Shown piece after piece: positions 35,401 to 44,914 of a stretch of 64,000 nt of DNA. The notes beneath the pieces are model-generated. The model saw only the letters and a list, made by a program, of their open reading frames with translations. It was not told the origin of the DNA and searched no databases. Origin of the DNA: Hymenobacter monticola (lineage in GTDB: Bacteria > Bacteroidota > Bacteroidia > Cytophagales > Hymenobacteraceae). The position numbers and the translations under genes are program-made. The first letter of the stretch is position 1. Each line of letters starts with the position of its first letter. The stretch is taken from positions 620,001 through 684,000 of the forward strand of contig NZ_CP094534.1 of the NCBI RefSeq assembly GCF_022811645.1, written 5' to 3'.

Positions 35401-35804
35401 GTGGTTTGCGCCACGGTGCCCGCCCCGGAGCCGTAGCGCAGGGTCAGGGTCAAGTCCGATTGAACGATGGCCGCATCAGCGCCTGCCCGCACGATGCGGT
35501 GCACGCCGTAGTAGAGCACCTCGTTGGGCTCCAAATGCACATAGAGGCGGTAGTCTTCCGAAAACGCCTCGCTGGTGGGTCCCACCCAGGTCGAGGGCTT
35601 CAGGAAGCCCAGCGACACGGCCGCCGGCGAGTTGTCGTCGTGCGACAGGTAGCCCGAGCGGGTGTTGGCGGCATCCGTCAGCGCAACGGTGGGGTTGGTG
35701 TTGGGCGTTAGCTGCTTCGAGCCCTCGGCCAGGGCGCTGGCCGTTGAGCCCAGCAGGGTCAGCGCAACCAGCAAGCTTGTTTTTAAAGGTAAGGGTATGT
35801 TCAT
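32430..35804 (-). CDS. T9SS-exported protein with thrombospondin type-3 repeats
   Basis: 1124 aa. Signal peptide at 1-27 ([18 protein letters not shown]). The N-terminal 500 residues are a large beta-rich region of unknown family. About 518-820 contains calcium-binding type-3 (TSP3) repeats with patterns such as [39 protein letters not shown] and [11 protein letters not shown]. From about 943 ([20 protein letters not shown]) a fibronectin-like segment leads to a T9SS type-A sorting domain ([20 protein letters not shown], ending QTLPLIRR). It should be exported across the outer membrane and need Ca2+ for folding. The C-terminal 180 residues resemble those of the giant neighbour, showing shared sorting machinery rather than shared function. 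Confidence 0.93.
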   Translation of the reverse strand: MNIPLPLKTSLLVALTLLGSTASALAEGSKQLTPNTNPTVALTDAANTRSGYLSHDDNSPAAVSLGFLKPSTWVGPTSEAFSEDYRLYVHLEPNEVLYYGVHRIVRAGADAAIVQSDLTLTLRYGSGAGTVAQTTTLARNTASTNQALLLAQTGVINTATEALAGPQPNAGGYAPLTYTNTTGSAQEFYIEFTQVGESTMSEDNKRSEYDFWDFTVRSGGVEKPGRLYSKHWAFSAGASSTSTDNFQNRLSATFNLYPMVESRKTPGQYFVKQVELAGMRPLSFYFVSNEFGSTYDATSRNTVATRQRSQTTRTSYAQYPNFVNSPDVAIWPSAAIPTVSTSAATFCSSGVTQVAFTTRSDETGAFDILIDLNGDGINNNNDVLLQQFVTGGTYNTIVWNGRDKNNAVVNPTGQTIKYNFTSKGATINFPVFDAEGNPDGFRVRNARPGNAAYDLLYWDDTNLTNFTTKGVQLTGLDSTPGVHIWGANNNEGDTYTVNSWTYGFTVFQGAKTFAYTTACDNDSDGVDDLVDIDDDNDGVVDAVEAFSPVGVASTNTNYVDPSKFVAGASVPAYLDVNYVHPVLGAFRDANGDSVNDIFDVDQDGIPNHQDLDADGDGLTDAFEANGNANPTYTYGPATYNTGNGGSARTYIYQSSFDATLGRYTTSAAAAASSAGASAGVGPNGLPDAVETSVTRTVTGNGSSQTVTTTESGVSKYTLGDADGDSRTNGTLTSRAYNFLDLDSDNDGITDNLEAQTTAAYRAPSGTDTDRDGIDNTYDPTPGSGQTVGTALTTVANTDGDATADIFDTDSDNDNASKSALPIYRQTADWSEGFDTSGNGYAGDEIVAKARAFAAANTEKAAYYVVASPAGSTTVSAFLQLSKTVAGDKIPAFLDPASAYYHDDNFNGLVDLYDPAYGGAPSAAPRTGTGQPDANFRNAAVSTPLPVELTVFEATAAKADALLTWATASEKNNDHFVVERSFNSTTFAAVGTVRGQGNTARTTEYRFTDAGVGRLAQGTVYYRLQQVDADGTASYGPVREVVFGLGKTAVSLYPNPSPGNATLDLSGLPTGSYRVQVLDLTGRVLRTQQLDAVAAPLNLQGLPQGAFVVRVQGAGISQTLPLIRR

Positions 35805-36445
35805 GTGAAAATCTGATAAAATTGAAAGGAGTACTGTTTAGATGCGTTGTCGTCAGGGCCGCTTCCCAATGGGTTTCTTCGCCTAAAGCCCAGTTTGTCA
35901 GTGCAGATGCCGCTGGCCCACCGGTTTGGCCCTGGCGCTGTAGCTGGTAGCGGAGCAACCGCTGGCTCAGTGAGCCCAGCGTGCAGCGCCCTTTGCGCTT
36001 TTATAGAACTATCCTAGGGGAATATCTTTTATTTTTATTACAGGATAAAGCGTTAAAGTACAAAATAACAATCATTGCCCAATCAGGCACACACGCAGAT
36101 TAATTGTACAAAGTAAATACATACTGTCCAGTCATCATGCATTCTTTGTCATAATTTAATTGTGAATAAAATCCACAAGGTGCCTCTTTCAATGCCAATG
36201 ATGCCATTGACAAGCTAAAGGAGCAGGCCGTATAAAAACACATGCCCTATTGCGACAATAGGACTTACAACGCAATCAAATTATTTTACCTTTAGCAGCA
36301 TAAACAATAAATTATAAATTATCAAAAAATAATTTATTGATTTTTTTATCTTTAATTTACACTATGCCATTAAATACAGAAAAGGCGAGCCCTCCCGCTT
36401 GGGACGACTCGCCTTCCGGCAATTAAGGGTGGAATGGCTTCGGGG
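35805..36445. other. Long AT-rich intergenic region
   Basis: 641 bp. From 36000 to 36375 the sequence is strikingly AT-rich against a GC-rich genome and has no gene. A near-perfect stem GCTGGCTCA / TGAGCCCAGC (35961-35980) could sit in the exoprotein leader. The malQ terminator is at 36382-36415. No convincing promoter found. Confidence 0.6.
36382..36415 (-). terminator. Probable terminator of malQ
   Basis: AAGGCGAG (36382-36389) pairs with CTCGCCTT (36408-36415), with CCC/GGG pairing inside the loop, 31 bp after the malQ stop; A/T-rich sequence follows. Confidence 0.65.
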
Positions 36446-39268
36446 CTAGCGTCGGCCGCTCGCCTTGACCAGCTCGCGCAACGGCTCGTTGAAGCCCACG
36501 GCATTCACCAGCTCTTCCAAGGGCAGGTGCAGGCGGTACTTCCAGAAGTGGGTGGGGTTGCTGGGCACGTTGATTTGCTCGTCGTGCGGGTTGGCGCGGC
36601 GCAGGTGGCTGTCGATGGCCAGCAGGTCCTGCAGCGGGAAAATGGCCCACATGGCCGGCGAGTGCAGGTGCTGCACCAGGATTTCGCGCGCCACCCAAGG
36701 CTCGCAGTAGAACGGCGCTACCTCGCGCCAGTGGCCCAGCATGGTTTCGAAGAAGCGCTGGGTGCGCACCCGGTCTTCTTCCCACCAGCCGCGCACGGTG
36801 CTCATGTCGTGGCTGCTGGTCGTGACCACGCTCAGGTAGGGCGCCGCGTCGGGGTGGCCGAACTCGGTGGCGGGGTCCGAGGGCATGCGCTGGATGTTGA
36901 GGCCCAGGATGCCGAGCTCCTTCATCACGCCGGGCACCGAGGCGGGCACCATGCCCAGGTCTTCGCCGCAGATGAGCATGTCGGTGGCGTAGCGCACGGG
37001 CGGCAGCTTCACCAGGCCCTGCTGGCGCCAGAATTCCTCGTGGCGACGGAAGAAAAAGTCAATGTAAATGTCGTCGTAGAGGCGGCGGCGGTCCTCGTCG
37101 CTGTCCAGCTCGCGGAAGGAATAGCTCTTGTTGAGCGTGATGCGCGGGTGGTAGAAGTCGTCGCCGGCCGGCACGAACAGTACCTCGTTCACCAGCGCAA
37201 ACAGGCCCTTTTGCACCCAGGCAAAGTATTCGGCGTGCTCGGGCTCAGCCACTACTTTGGCCGCGATGTAGGCTTCAATCTTACGCTGGGTGTCGACTTC
37301 CTCTTTCAGGTGAATGCGGCCGTAGCTGGCGTCGTACATGTATTCGTCGAACACCTGCTGGGCCTCACCTTGGAAGATGTCCTGCAGCATGTGCCAGCGG
37401 ATGTAAGGCTCGCATAGCCGCGAGTAGTCGAACCAGCCCAGGCGGCGCTCAATCTCATGGCGGTGCAGTGGCAGCGCGGGCGAGAAGTGCCCCAGCAGGC
37501 CCTCCACCGACTCAATCGGCATCTCCCAGATGCGGAAGAAGCCCAGGATGTGGTCGATGCGCAGCGTGTCGAAGTAGCGGGCGAGGTGGCCCATGCGCTG
37601 TTTCCACCACTGGTAGCCGTCTTCGGCCATGCGCTCCCAGTTGTAGGTGGGGAAGCGCCAGTTCTGGCCGGTGGTGGAGAAGTCATCCGGCGGGGCGCCG
37701 GCCTGGCGGTCCATGTGGTAGAGCTCGGGCTGCGTCCAGGCGTCCACCGAGTGGCGGTAGATGCCGATGGGCAGGTCGCCCTTCAGCACCACGCCGCGGG
37801 AGCGGGCGTAGTCAACGGCAGCCAGCAGCTGCTTGTCGAGGTGGTATTGCACGAAGAAGAACAGGCCGTACTCGTCGTAATCGGGCGCAGTTTCCGCGGT
37901 GAGGGCTTCCAGGTTTTGCGGGCTGCGGAATTCCTCGGGCCACTGCTGAAAGTCAGCGGTACCAAACCGGTCGCGCAATGCGGAGAAAGCCGCGTAGGGC
38001 ACCAGCCATTCGGCCTGACTGGCGAAGAAGGCGCGGTAGCCGGCATCGGCAAGGAAATTCTGCTTCTCCTGTTTATATAACAGCTTCAGGAACTTCCACT
38101 TGGCGTTCATCACCGGCTCGTAGTCCACGAAGTCCTTGGCGTTAAATTCCTGTTTAAGCTGAGCCAGTTCCTTGGCGGCTTTCTTGTCCTTGAGCGCGGC
38201 AATGCCTTCGAGGTGGATGAACTGCGGGTGCAGCGCAAACACCGAAATGGCCGCGTACGGGTACGAATCAACCCAGGTGTGGGTGGCCACGGTGTCGTTG
38301 ATGGGCAGAATCTGCACCAGTTGGAGGCCGGTTTGCACGGCCCAGTCGGTGAGCAGCTTCAAATCGGAGAACTCCCCTACCCCAAGGCCCTGCCCTGAGC
38401 GCATGGCAAACACGGGCAGCGCCACGCCGGCCCCGCGCCAGGCGTCGGGGTAGCGGTAGCCTTCGTCGTTGAAAACGCGGGCGGCGGTGTGGTCCTGGCT
38501 GGCGGGCACCACGCGGTTTTCACCGCCTTCCATGTCGAGGGCGTGGCCGGCGGCGGCATCCCACATGGCGTATTTGTAGTGGCAGTCCTCGCCGGGGTTT
38601 TGCAGCGTGATGCGGCCGGTCCAGGTCGGGTAGTCGGCATCCGAAAGCACCAATCCCTTGGTGTTGTCCCAGGCGCCCAGCGCCGGGTCGGAGCCGAGAA
38701 TGCACAGGCCCAGGTGCGGCGCCACGCGGGGCGCCACCAGTTGAAACACGGTTTCGCCAGCGGCCGGGGCGGGGTTGGTGCCTGGTGCTTGGTGCTGGGT
38801 GCCTGGGTCGGTTTCTTCCGTAGCAGCTTTAGCGGCTTTTGTGCCTTTGGCGGCTTTCCTGGCTTTCGGGGCCGGTGCCTCAACCGGCGCGACCGGCCGG
38901 CTGGGGCGGCGGAACAGGGCTTTGGTGAAGGCCGCCGTCAGCAGCTCGTTTTCGGGCTGGGCGGGGGCGCGCCAATAGTCGGCCAGCCGCACGGCCGGAG
39001 TGCGGGCGGCGTCATAGGCCACCGAGCGGTTGGGGCCGTACTCCCAGTGCTGGGCGCCGGTGTTGGCATCGAGCAGTACATACTTATAGGTGAGGGCACC
39101 GGCGGCATCTGGTACTTCCAGGTCGAGGCTCCAGCAGGTGGTGGCTTCGTCGTAATGCATCAGGGCAGCCCCAGCCAGCTGCCAGCTGCCCAGCGCGGGC
39201 AGGGAGCCGCACACGGCCATTTGCTGGCCAAACACGGTGCGGTAAGGAAGAGAAAAACGTACGGTCAT
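36446..39268 (-). CDS. malQ: 4-alpha-glucanotransferase, DPE2 type, with two CBM20 domains
   Basis: 940 aa from the ATG at 39268 (MTVRFSLPYRTVFGQQM); 49 extra upstream codons lack similarity. It has two N-terminal starch-binding CBM20 modules (about 1-110, AVCGSLPALGSW; about 170-280, LCILGSDPALGAWD). A low-complexity linker (about 125-170) separates them, and a GH77 catalytic domain starts near 290 (LPVFAMRSGQGLGVGEFSDL). GH77 motifs include GDLPIGIYRHSVDAW, LRIDHILGFFRIWE (catalytic Asp) and ICGEDLGMVP (catalytic Glu). The long insertion (ESVEGLLGHFSP to DIFQG) and double CBM20 are hallmarks of plant DPE2 and bacterial homologues that transfer glucosyl units between maltose and glucans. Cytoplasmic. 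The linker codons contain repeat-like DNA (see separate entry). Confidence 0.94.
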   Translation of the reverse strand: MTVRFSLPYRTVFGQQMAVCGSLPALGSWQLAGAALMHYDEATTCWSLDLEVPDAAGALTYKYVLLDANTGAQHWEYGPNRSVAYDAARTPAVRLADYWRAPAQPENELLTAAFTKALFRRPSRPVAPVEAPAPKARKAAKGTKAAKAATEETDPGTQHQAPGTNPAPAAGETVFQLVAPRVAPHLGLCILGSDPALGAWDNTKGLVLSDADYPTWTGRITLQNPGEDCHYKYAMWDAAAGHALDMEGGENRVVPASQDHTAARVFNDEGYRYPDAWRGAGVALPVFAMRSGQGLGVGEFSDLKLLTDWAVQTGLQLVQILPINDTVATHTWVDSYPYAAISVFALHPQFIHLEGIAALKDKKAAKELAQLKQEFNAKDFVDYEPVMNAKWKFLKLLYKQEKQNFLADAGYRAFFASQAEWLVPYAAFSALRDRFGTADFQQWPEEFRSPQNLEALTAETAPDYDEYGLFFFVQYHLDKQLLAAVDYARSRGVVLKGDLPIGIYRHSVDAWTQPELYHMDRQAGAPPDDFSTTGQNWRFPTYNWERMAEDGYQWWKQRMGHLARYFDTLRIDHILGFFRIWEMPIESVEGLLGHFSPALPLHRHEIERRLGWFDYSRLCEPYIRWHMLQDIFQGEAQQVFDEYMYDASYGRIHLKEEVDTQRKIEAYIAAKVVAEPEHAEYFAWVQKGLFALVNEVLFVPAGDDFYHPRITLNKSYSFRELDSDEDRRRLYDDIYIDFFFRRHEEFWRQQGLVKLPPVRYATDMLICGEDLGMVPASVPGVMKELGILGLNIQRMPSDPATEFGHPDAAPYLSVVTTSSHDMSTVRGWWEEDRVRTQRFFETMLGHWREVAPFYCEPWVAREILVQHLHSPAMWAIFPLQDLLAIDSHLRRANPHDEQINVPSNPTHFWKYRLHLPLEELVNAVGFNEPLRELVKASGRR
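38775..38807. repeat. In-frame repeat in the malQ linker
   Basis: The plus strand reads TGGTGCCTGGTGCTTGGTGC and then TGGGTGCCTGGG, words of the same kind as the TTAGGTGTTGGG intergenic palindromes. It is translated as TQHQAPGTNPAP-type sequence between the two CBM20 domains. This is repeat-like by eye; homology to the intergenic family is inference. Confidence 0.5.
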
Positions 39269-39566
39269 GGGATGCTTGGTGGGATTTCGGGCCGAAGATA
39301 AGGCGGCGTTTAGTGAGGATGGAGGAATGAAACTCAGTCGCGTGGGGTGAAGTCGCGGCGCGGCCCACGCTTTTGTGCAATCGATTGAACATATGCCCGG
39401 CACAGGCCGCCCCAACCCCGCTCATACGGACGAGCTTATTGCCTCGAATTATTCGTTTCGCATTCCACATTCTTAGTGAAGCCCGGCGCCCGCGTCCAAC
39501 CCCGGCGTACGATTTTGCGTTTGGAATAGCTGCTTTGCCCCGTGTAGCTGCTAATCCCGTCCTGCT

Positions 39567-42500
39567 TTGTCCACTTTTCTGCGTCGTGCCCTTTACGGAT
39601 TGTTGGGCTTAATTGCCCTCGTGCTGCTGCTTGTCATTGCAGTGGTGGTATTTCTGCAATTCGATGCCGGACAGGACTTTGTGGCGAAGAGAGCCGAGAA
39701 TTACCTGCGCGATAAGCTCAGTACGGAGGTGCGCATTGGCAAGTTCCGGACCGATTTCCGCCACGCCATCAACCTCGACGGCGTGTACCTCGAAGACCAA
39801 AAGAACGACACGCTGCTGTCGGTGGGCCATTTAGGCGTCGATGTCGCCATCTGGGACCTGCTGCACAAGCAAATCAACGTTTCGAATATCGAATTGAACA
39901 ACGGCCGCGTGCGCCTAACCCGCACCGAACCCGATTCGGTGAACAACTACGATTTTATCGTTAAAGCTTTCACCGACCCCACCGCGCCGGTCGATACCAC
40001 GGCTTCGGGCTTGAAGTACGACATCGGCAAAGCCCGGCTTACCAACATCTACTTCACGCAGGACGACCAGGTCACCGGCTCCGCTATCCGGGCGCGCATC
40101 GGCGAGTTCACGGCCAACATGGACGAGGTAGATGTGGACAACTCCATCTACAAGGTGGATAACGCGGCCCTGCGCCGCTCGGCCATCAGCATCACCCAAA
40201 CCAAAACGGCGCCCGAGGTGGAAAACCCTGGCCCGACCGAGCCGCTGACCCTGCAGTTTGGCCTGAACCGCGCCACCCTCGACAGCGTGCGCTTCACTTA
40301 TAAGAACGAGCCGGCGGCGCAGTACATCAACACCAACATCGGCCTGGCCGACGTCACGGCCAAGGACATTGACCTGCAGCGACAGCGCGTGAACCTGGGC
40401 AAGCTCACCCTCAAAAATACCACCTTCGCCTACGCCCAAAACGAGCAGGTGCCCGTGGAGCAGCGTGTGGTGAACCCCGCCGAGGCCGTGCGCAAGCTGG
40501 ACGAAGCCACCGACAAGGCCAAGGCCGCTACCGGCCAAACCGCCGCCTCGCCCGGCTGGCGCGTGAACCTGGACCAGTCCGACATCAACGGCCTGGCCGT
40601 GAAGTTCGACAACTTTAACCAGCCGCAGCAGCGCACCCGCATCCCGGCGCTCGATTACAACCACCTCGACTTCAGCAACCTCGTGCTGAACACGCGCAAC
40701 CTGCGCTATTCCGAAAACCGCACCACTGGGCGCGTCGATAACCTGGCCGGCCAAGAGAAAAGCGGCTTTCGGGTGGATAAGTGGCAGGCTAACGTGGTCT
40801 ACGACTCGGTGCAGATTCGCCTCGACAGCCTCGATTTGGTGACGCCGCACACCCGCATTCGGCGCACGCTGGCCATCGGCTACGAAAGCCTGGCAGCGCT
40901 GGGCGACACCAAGAACCTGCCGAATCTGAAGATTGAGGGCGACCTGCACGACGTGCGGCTGGGCTTCCGCGACATTCTGTACCTGGCGCCGGACCTGGCC
41001 GGCACCTCGCCCTTCAATACTGGCCCGAACCAGTCGGTGCTGCTGAATGGGCAAGTGGTCGGGCGCGTGGGCGACCTGACGATTCGCAACTTCGAGTTTG
41101 TGGGCTTGCGCAACACCATTGTGAAAGCGCCCCGCATCCGCATCACCGGCCTGCCGGAGGTGGACGGCCGGCTGTACGTCGATGCGAACCTGCGGCAGTT
41201 CAGCTCATCGCGGGCCGATGTGCTGAGCCTCGCGCCGAAGGGCAGCATCCCCAACAACATCAGCATTCCGCCCACCTTCGCGGTGAGCGGCACCTTCAAG
41301 GGCTACCCCACCACGCTGCAATTCAACACCGACCTCACGGCCCGCACCAGCTACGGCAACCTGGCCTTCAGCGGCAACCTCGGCCGCAAGCAGGCCAATG
41401 GGCGGCAGCCGCTGGTGGGCACGTTTGCCATTGGCGGGTTCGATTTTGGCAAGCTGCTGAAGGACCCCACGATTGGGCGCGTCACGGCCACGGGCCGCAT
41501 CAACGCCACGGGCAACCTGCAGGACCCCGGCACGCTGGTGGGCCAGGTGCGCGCCAACGTGCAGAGCGCCCGCTACAACGGCTACACTTATAAAGGAGTG
41601 GCCGCGACGGTGGACCTTGACCGCAACCGCTACGTCATCAACGCCAGCAGCAAAAACGACCCCAACCTCAACCTCGACCTGAGCGCCGTGGTGAACCTGC
41701 GCGACCCGCGCAACCCCACCTACGAGGTGACCAACCTGAACCTGCGCGGCGCCAACCTCACGGCGCTGGGCTTCTACACCGGCGGCGACCTGCGCGTGCA
41801 GGGCAACCTGAAAGCCAACCTGCGCGGCTCCAGCCTGAATACGCTGAACGGCACCTTCAGCGGCCAGAAGATTGTGATAGTGCGCGACAACCAGCCCTTC
41901 GCGCTCGACTCGCTCAACGGCCGCATTGTGCAGACGGCCACCCGCACCACGGCCACCATCACCTCCGACATTGCCAACGTGAACCTCGACGGCAACGTGC
42001 ACCTCGGCGACATCGCTCCCGAGTTGCAGCAGCACCTCGACCGCTACTTCGATGTGCCGGGCGTGAAGTACGTGCCCAGCTCGGCCGACCGGCATTTCAC
42101 GTACTCGCTCAAGCTGAAAGACCCCAAGCTGGCCACCAAGCTGGTGCCGGGCCTGAAACGGATTTCGCCCTTCACGCTGGCCGGCGACTACTCGCGGCAG
42201 GCGGCCCGCCTCACGGCCAACACCAGCATTCCCGTCATTCGGTACCAGGACCCCAAAGGCAAAACCCAGTACAGCATTGATTCGCTTCGCCTGAACGTGG
42301 ACTCCGACCCCAGCAAGCTGAACTATGCCCTGCGCCTGGCCCAGGCCGCGCAGGATACCACGCTCCGGCTGCGGCGGCCGAGCATTGTGGGCAACGTGGC
42401 CAACAACAAGCTGTTCAGCCGCGTGGCCATTCTGGGCGACTCGGCCAACCGGGAGCGGCTGGCGGTGGCCGGCACTTTGCAGGCGTTGGCCCAGGGCAGC

Positions 42501-44840
42501 GGGAAAAATAGCAGCGTGGTGTATGAGTTTCAGGCGGCGCCCGAGCAGGTTATAAACTACGAGAACTGGACGGCCGGCGCCAACAACTTCGTGCGCTACT
42601 ACCCCAGCGGCGCCGTGGTGGCCGATGGGTTGAACCTGACCAACGGCCGCAGCACCCTGGCCCTGCAAAGCCAGAACCCGCAGGTGCCTACCTCGCCGCT
42701 GGGCGTTACGTTCACCAATTTCGAGCTGGCTGAGCTGGTCAAGATTGTGCAGCAGCAGGATTCGCTGGTGGCCGGGCAGCTCAACGGCACGGCCCGCATC
42801 GACAACCTGGGCAAGCCCAACCAAGCTTTCACGGCCGATGCCACCATCAAAAACCTGGTGTTCCAGAAGGCCTCCATTGGCGACATTGCCTTGCGCGCCA
42901 CCAACCCCGCCCCCAGCCGTTACGACATCGACGCACGCCTGACCGGCGGCGCGGCCGGCACCGTGGGCGGCGCAGGCAATGATGTGCACGTGACGGGCAC
43001 TTACCTGGCCAGCAGCGCCACCCCGCTCAACCTTACCGTGGACGCCAACCGCCTCAACCTGAAACTGGTGGAGCCCTTCTCGGTGGGGCAGGTGCGCAGC
43101 GCCACGGGCTACATCCGCGGGCAACTGACGGTGACGGGCGCGCCCGCTGCGCCGGTGGTGCGGGGCACGCTCAATACTTCCGATGATGCCGGTTTCATCG
43201 TGCCGCAGCTGGGCTCACCGTTCCGGCTGCCCAACCAGGCGCTCACGTTCGATGACCGGGGCATTGCCTTCAACAACTTCACGGTGCTGGATTCGGCCTC
43301 GAACAAGGCCGTCATCAACGGCTACCTGTTGAGCAAGGACTTCGTGAACTACTCCTTCGACATGCGGGCCACGACCAACAACTTCCTGGCCGTGCGCAGC
43401 ACCCGCGAAAACAACGAGCTGTTCTACGGCCGCTTGGTGCTCGATTCGGAAACGCGCCTGACCGGGCCGGTCGAGCTCATTAAAATCGATACCCGCGTAA
43501 CGGTGGCCAATGGCTCCAACCTCACGGTGGAGTCGCCGGCCGCCACGCCCACCACGCAGGAGCGCACCGGCATCGTCGAATTTATCGACAAGAGTGCCCC
43601 GCTCGATACCATGCTGGCTCGCAAAGTGGCCCTCGACACCACCAAAGTGAATGCCACGGGCTATGACATCACGGCCGTGGTCACCATCACCGACCGCACG
43701 CCCTTCACCATCGTTATCGACCCGGTGAGTGGGGACAACTTGCGCGTGCGTGCTGCCGGCACGCTCAACACCAACATTGCCCCCGACGGCACCATCTCGC
43801 TCAGCGGCCGGCTGGACGTGGCGCGTGGGCAGTACCACATGTCGCTCTACAGCCTGGCTTCGCGCGATTTCCTGCTGAGCCGCGGCTCGTCCATCACCTG
43901 GGACGGCGACCCCTACAACGCCACGCTCGACCTCACGGCCATCTACAAGGTGCAGGCCGCGCCGGCCGAACTGCTGGCTGGCCAGGGCACCGACGACCTG
44001 ACCAGCGCCACGGTATCGCGCAACCGCCTGCCGTTTAACGTGCTGCTGAAGGTGACCGACCAACTCAGCAAGCCCACCATCGGCTTCGACATCACGCTGC
44101 CCGAAAACCAGCGCGGCGCCCTCGGCGGGCAGGTGGAGGCCAAGCTCGCCCAACTGCGCCAGCCCAACCAAACCTCGGAACTGAGCAAGCAGGTGTTTTC
44201 GCTGCTGATTCTCGGCCGGTTTGTGGCCCAAAACCCCTTCCAGACCAGCAGCGGCGAAGGCATCGTCGCTTCGCAGCTGCGCGGCAGCGCCAGCGCCGTG
44301 CTCACCGACCAGCTCACCAATCTCACCGACAAGTACCTCTCGGGCCTGGGCCTCGACCTGGGCGTGACCAACCAGGCCGCCTACGGCGCCGACGGCAGCC
44401 AGGGCAGCCGCACCGACCTGAACGTGGGCCTGCGCCGCCAGCTGCTCAACAACCGCCTCACCGTGCGCGTGGGCACCGACATCAACCTGAGCGGCGGCAC
44501 GGGCACCCAGGCCACCCGCGGCCAAAACAGCGCCAGCAACCTGGCCGGCGACGTGAGCATCGAGTACCGTGTGCTGGCCGATGGGCGCCTGCGCGTGCGC
44601 GTGTTCCGCCAAAACAGCTACGAGGACATCGACGGGCAGATTATCCGGACCGGCGCGGGCCTGGTGTTCCAGCGCGACTACCAGGACTTGAAAGAACTGT
44701 TTTCGAAGGTGCCCAAGGACATTAAGGCTGAACGCCGGGCCGACAAGAAGGAAGCCAAAGCGGAAAAGAAGGCCGAAAAGGACTCGGTGCAGAACCAGCC
44801 CTCGGCCCGGGTGGATACCACGCGGACGCCTAAAAAATAG
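39567..44840 (+). CDS. tamB: Translocation and assembly module protein TamB
   Basis: 1757 aa. One N-terminal membrane anchor (RALYGLLGLIALVLLLVIAV) is followed by a very long beta-taco region with repeated motifs such as TVDANRLNLKLVEPFSVGQV and VDVAIWDLLHKQINVSNIEL. The conserved TamB (DUF490) domain lies at about 1360-1700 (ISLSGRLDVARGQYHMSLYS, then FDITLPENQRGALGGQVEAK). A Lys/Glu-rich tail (AERRADKKEAKAEKKAEKD) ends the protein, a feature seen in Bacteroidota TamB. TamB spans the periplasm and acts with an outer-membrane TamA-type barrel, probably in lipid transport or outer-membrane protein assembly. The start is a TTG at 39567: an in-frame stop lies five codons upstream and no ATG occurs near. 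tamL follows 74 bp later. Confidence 0.93.
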   Translation: MSTFLRRALYGLLGLIALVLLLVIAVVVFLQFDAGQDFVAKRAENYLRDKLSTEVRIGKFRTDFRHAINLDGVYLEDQKNDTLLSVGHLGVDVAIWDLLHKQINVSNIELNNGRVRLTRTEPDSVNNYDFIVKAFTDPTAPVDTTASGLKYDIGKARLTNIYFTQDDQVTGSAIRARIGEFTANMDEVDVDNSIYKVDNAALRRSAISITQTKTAPEVENPGPTEPLTLQFGLNRATLDSVRFTYKNEPAAQYINTNIGLADVTAKDIDLQRQRVNLGKLTLKNTTFAYAQNEQVPVEQRVVNPAEAVRKLDEATDKAKAATGQTAASPGWRVNLDQSDINGLAVKFDNFNQPQQRTRIPALDYNHLDFSNLVLNTRNLRYSENRTTGRVDNLAGQEKSGFRVDKWQANVVYDSVQIRLDSLDLVTPHTRIRRTLAIGYESLAALGDTKNLPNLKIEGDLHDVRLGFRDILYLAPDLAGTSPFNTGPNQSVLLNGQVVGRVGDLTIRNFEFVGLRNTIVKAPRIRITGLPEVDGRLYVDANLRQFSSSRADVLSLAPKGSIPNNISIPPTFAVSGTFKGYPTTLQFNTDLTARTSYGNLAFSGNLGRKQANGRQPLVGTFAIGGFDFGKLLKDPTIGRVTATGRINATGNLQDPGTLVGQVRANVQSARYNGYTYKGVAATVDLDRNRYVINASSKNDPNLNLDLSAVVNLRDPRNPTYEVTNLNLRGANLTALGFYTGGDLRVQGNLKANLRGSSLNTLNGTFSGQKIVIVRDNQPFALDSLNGRIVQTATRTTATITSDIANVNLDGNVHLGDIAPELQQHLDRYFDVPGVKYVPSSADRHFTYSLKLKDPKLATKLVPGLKRISPFTLAGDYSRQAARLTANTSIPVIRYQDPKGKTQYSIDSLRLNVDSDPSKLNYALRLAQAAQDTTLRLRRPSIVGNVANNKLFSRVAILGDSANRERLAVAGTLQALAQGSGKNSSVVYEFQAAPEQVINYENWTAGANNFVRYYPSGAVVADGLNLTNGRSTLALQSQNPQVPTSPLGVTFTNFELAELVKIVQQQDSLVAGQLNGTARIDNLGKPNQAFTADATIKNLVFQKASIGDIALRATNPAPSRYDIDARLTGGAAGTVGGAGNDVHVTGTYLASSATPLNLTVDANRLNLKLVEPFSVGQVRSATGYIRGQLTVTGAPAAPVVRGTLNTSDDAGFIVPQLGSPFRLPNQALTFDDRGIAFNNFTVLDSASNKAVINGYLLSKDFVNYSFDMRATTNNFLAVRSTRENNELFYGRLVLDSETRLTGPVELIKIDTRVTVANGSNLTVESPAATPTTQERTGIVEFIDKSAPLDTMLARKVALDTTKVNATGYDITAVVTITDRTPFTIVIDPVSGDNLRVRAAGTLNTNIAPDGTISLSGRLDVARGQYHMSLYSLASRDFLLSRGSSITWDGDPYNATLDLTAIYKVQAAPAELLAGQGTDDLTSATVSRNRLPFNVLLKVTDQLSKPTIGFDITLPENQRGALGGQVEAKLAQLRQPNQTSELSKQVFSLLILGRFVAQNPFQTSSGEGIVASQLRGSASAVLTDQLTNLTDKYLSGLGLDLGVTNQAAYGADGSQGSRTDLNVGLRRQLLNNRLTVRVGTDINLSGGTGTQATRGQNSASNLAGDVSIEYRVLADGRLRVRVFRQNSYEDIDGQIIRTGAGLVFQRDYQDLKELFSKVPKDIKAERRADKKEAKAEKKAEKDSVQNQPSARVDTTRTPKK

Positions 44841-44914
44841 CGCAACGAAGAATGAGGAATGGAGAATACGATATGACTAACAGAGACTCGGGTACGGGCG
44901 GTCTGAAATTGCTT

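Noticed and set aside
41205..44612. Minus-strand frames opposite tamB (639 and 465 codons)
   Set aside because: Composition is typical of shadows (Val/Gly/His/Arg), no motifs, and tamB is unambiguous.
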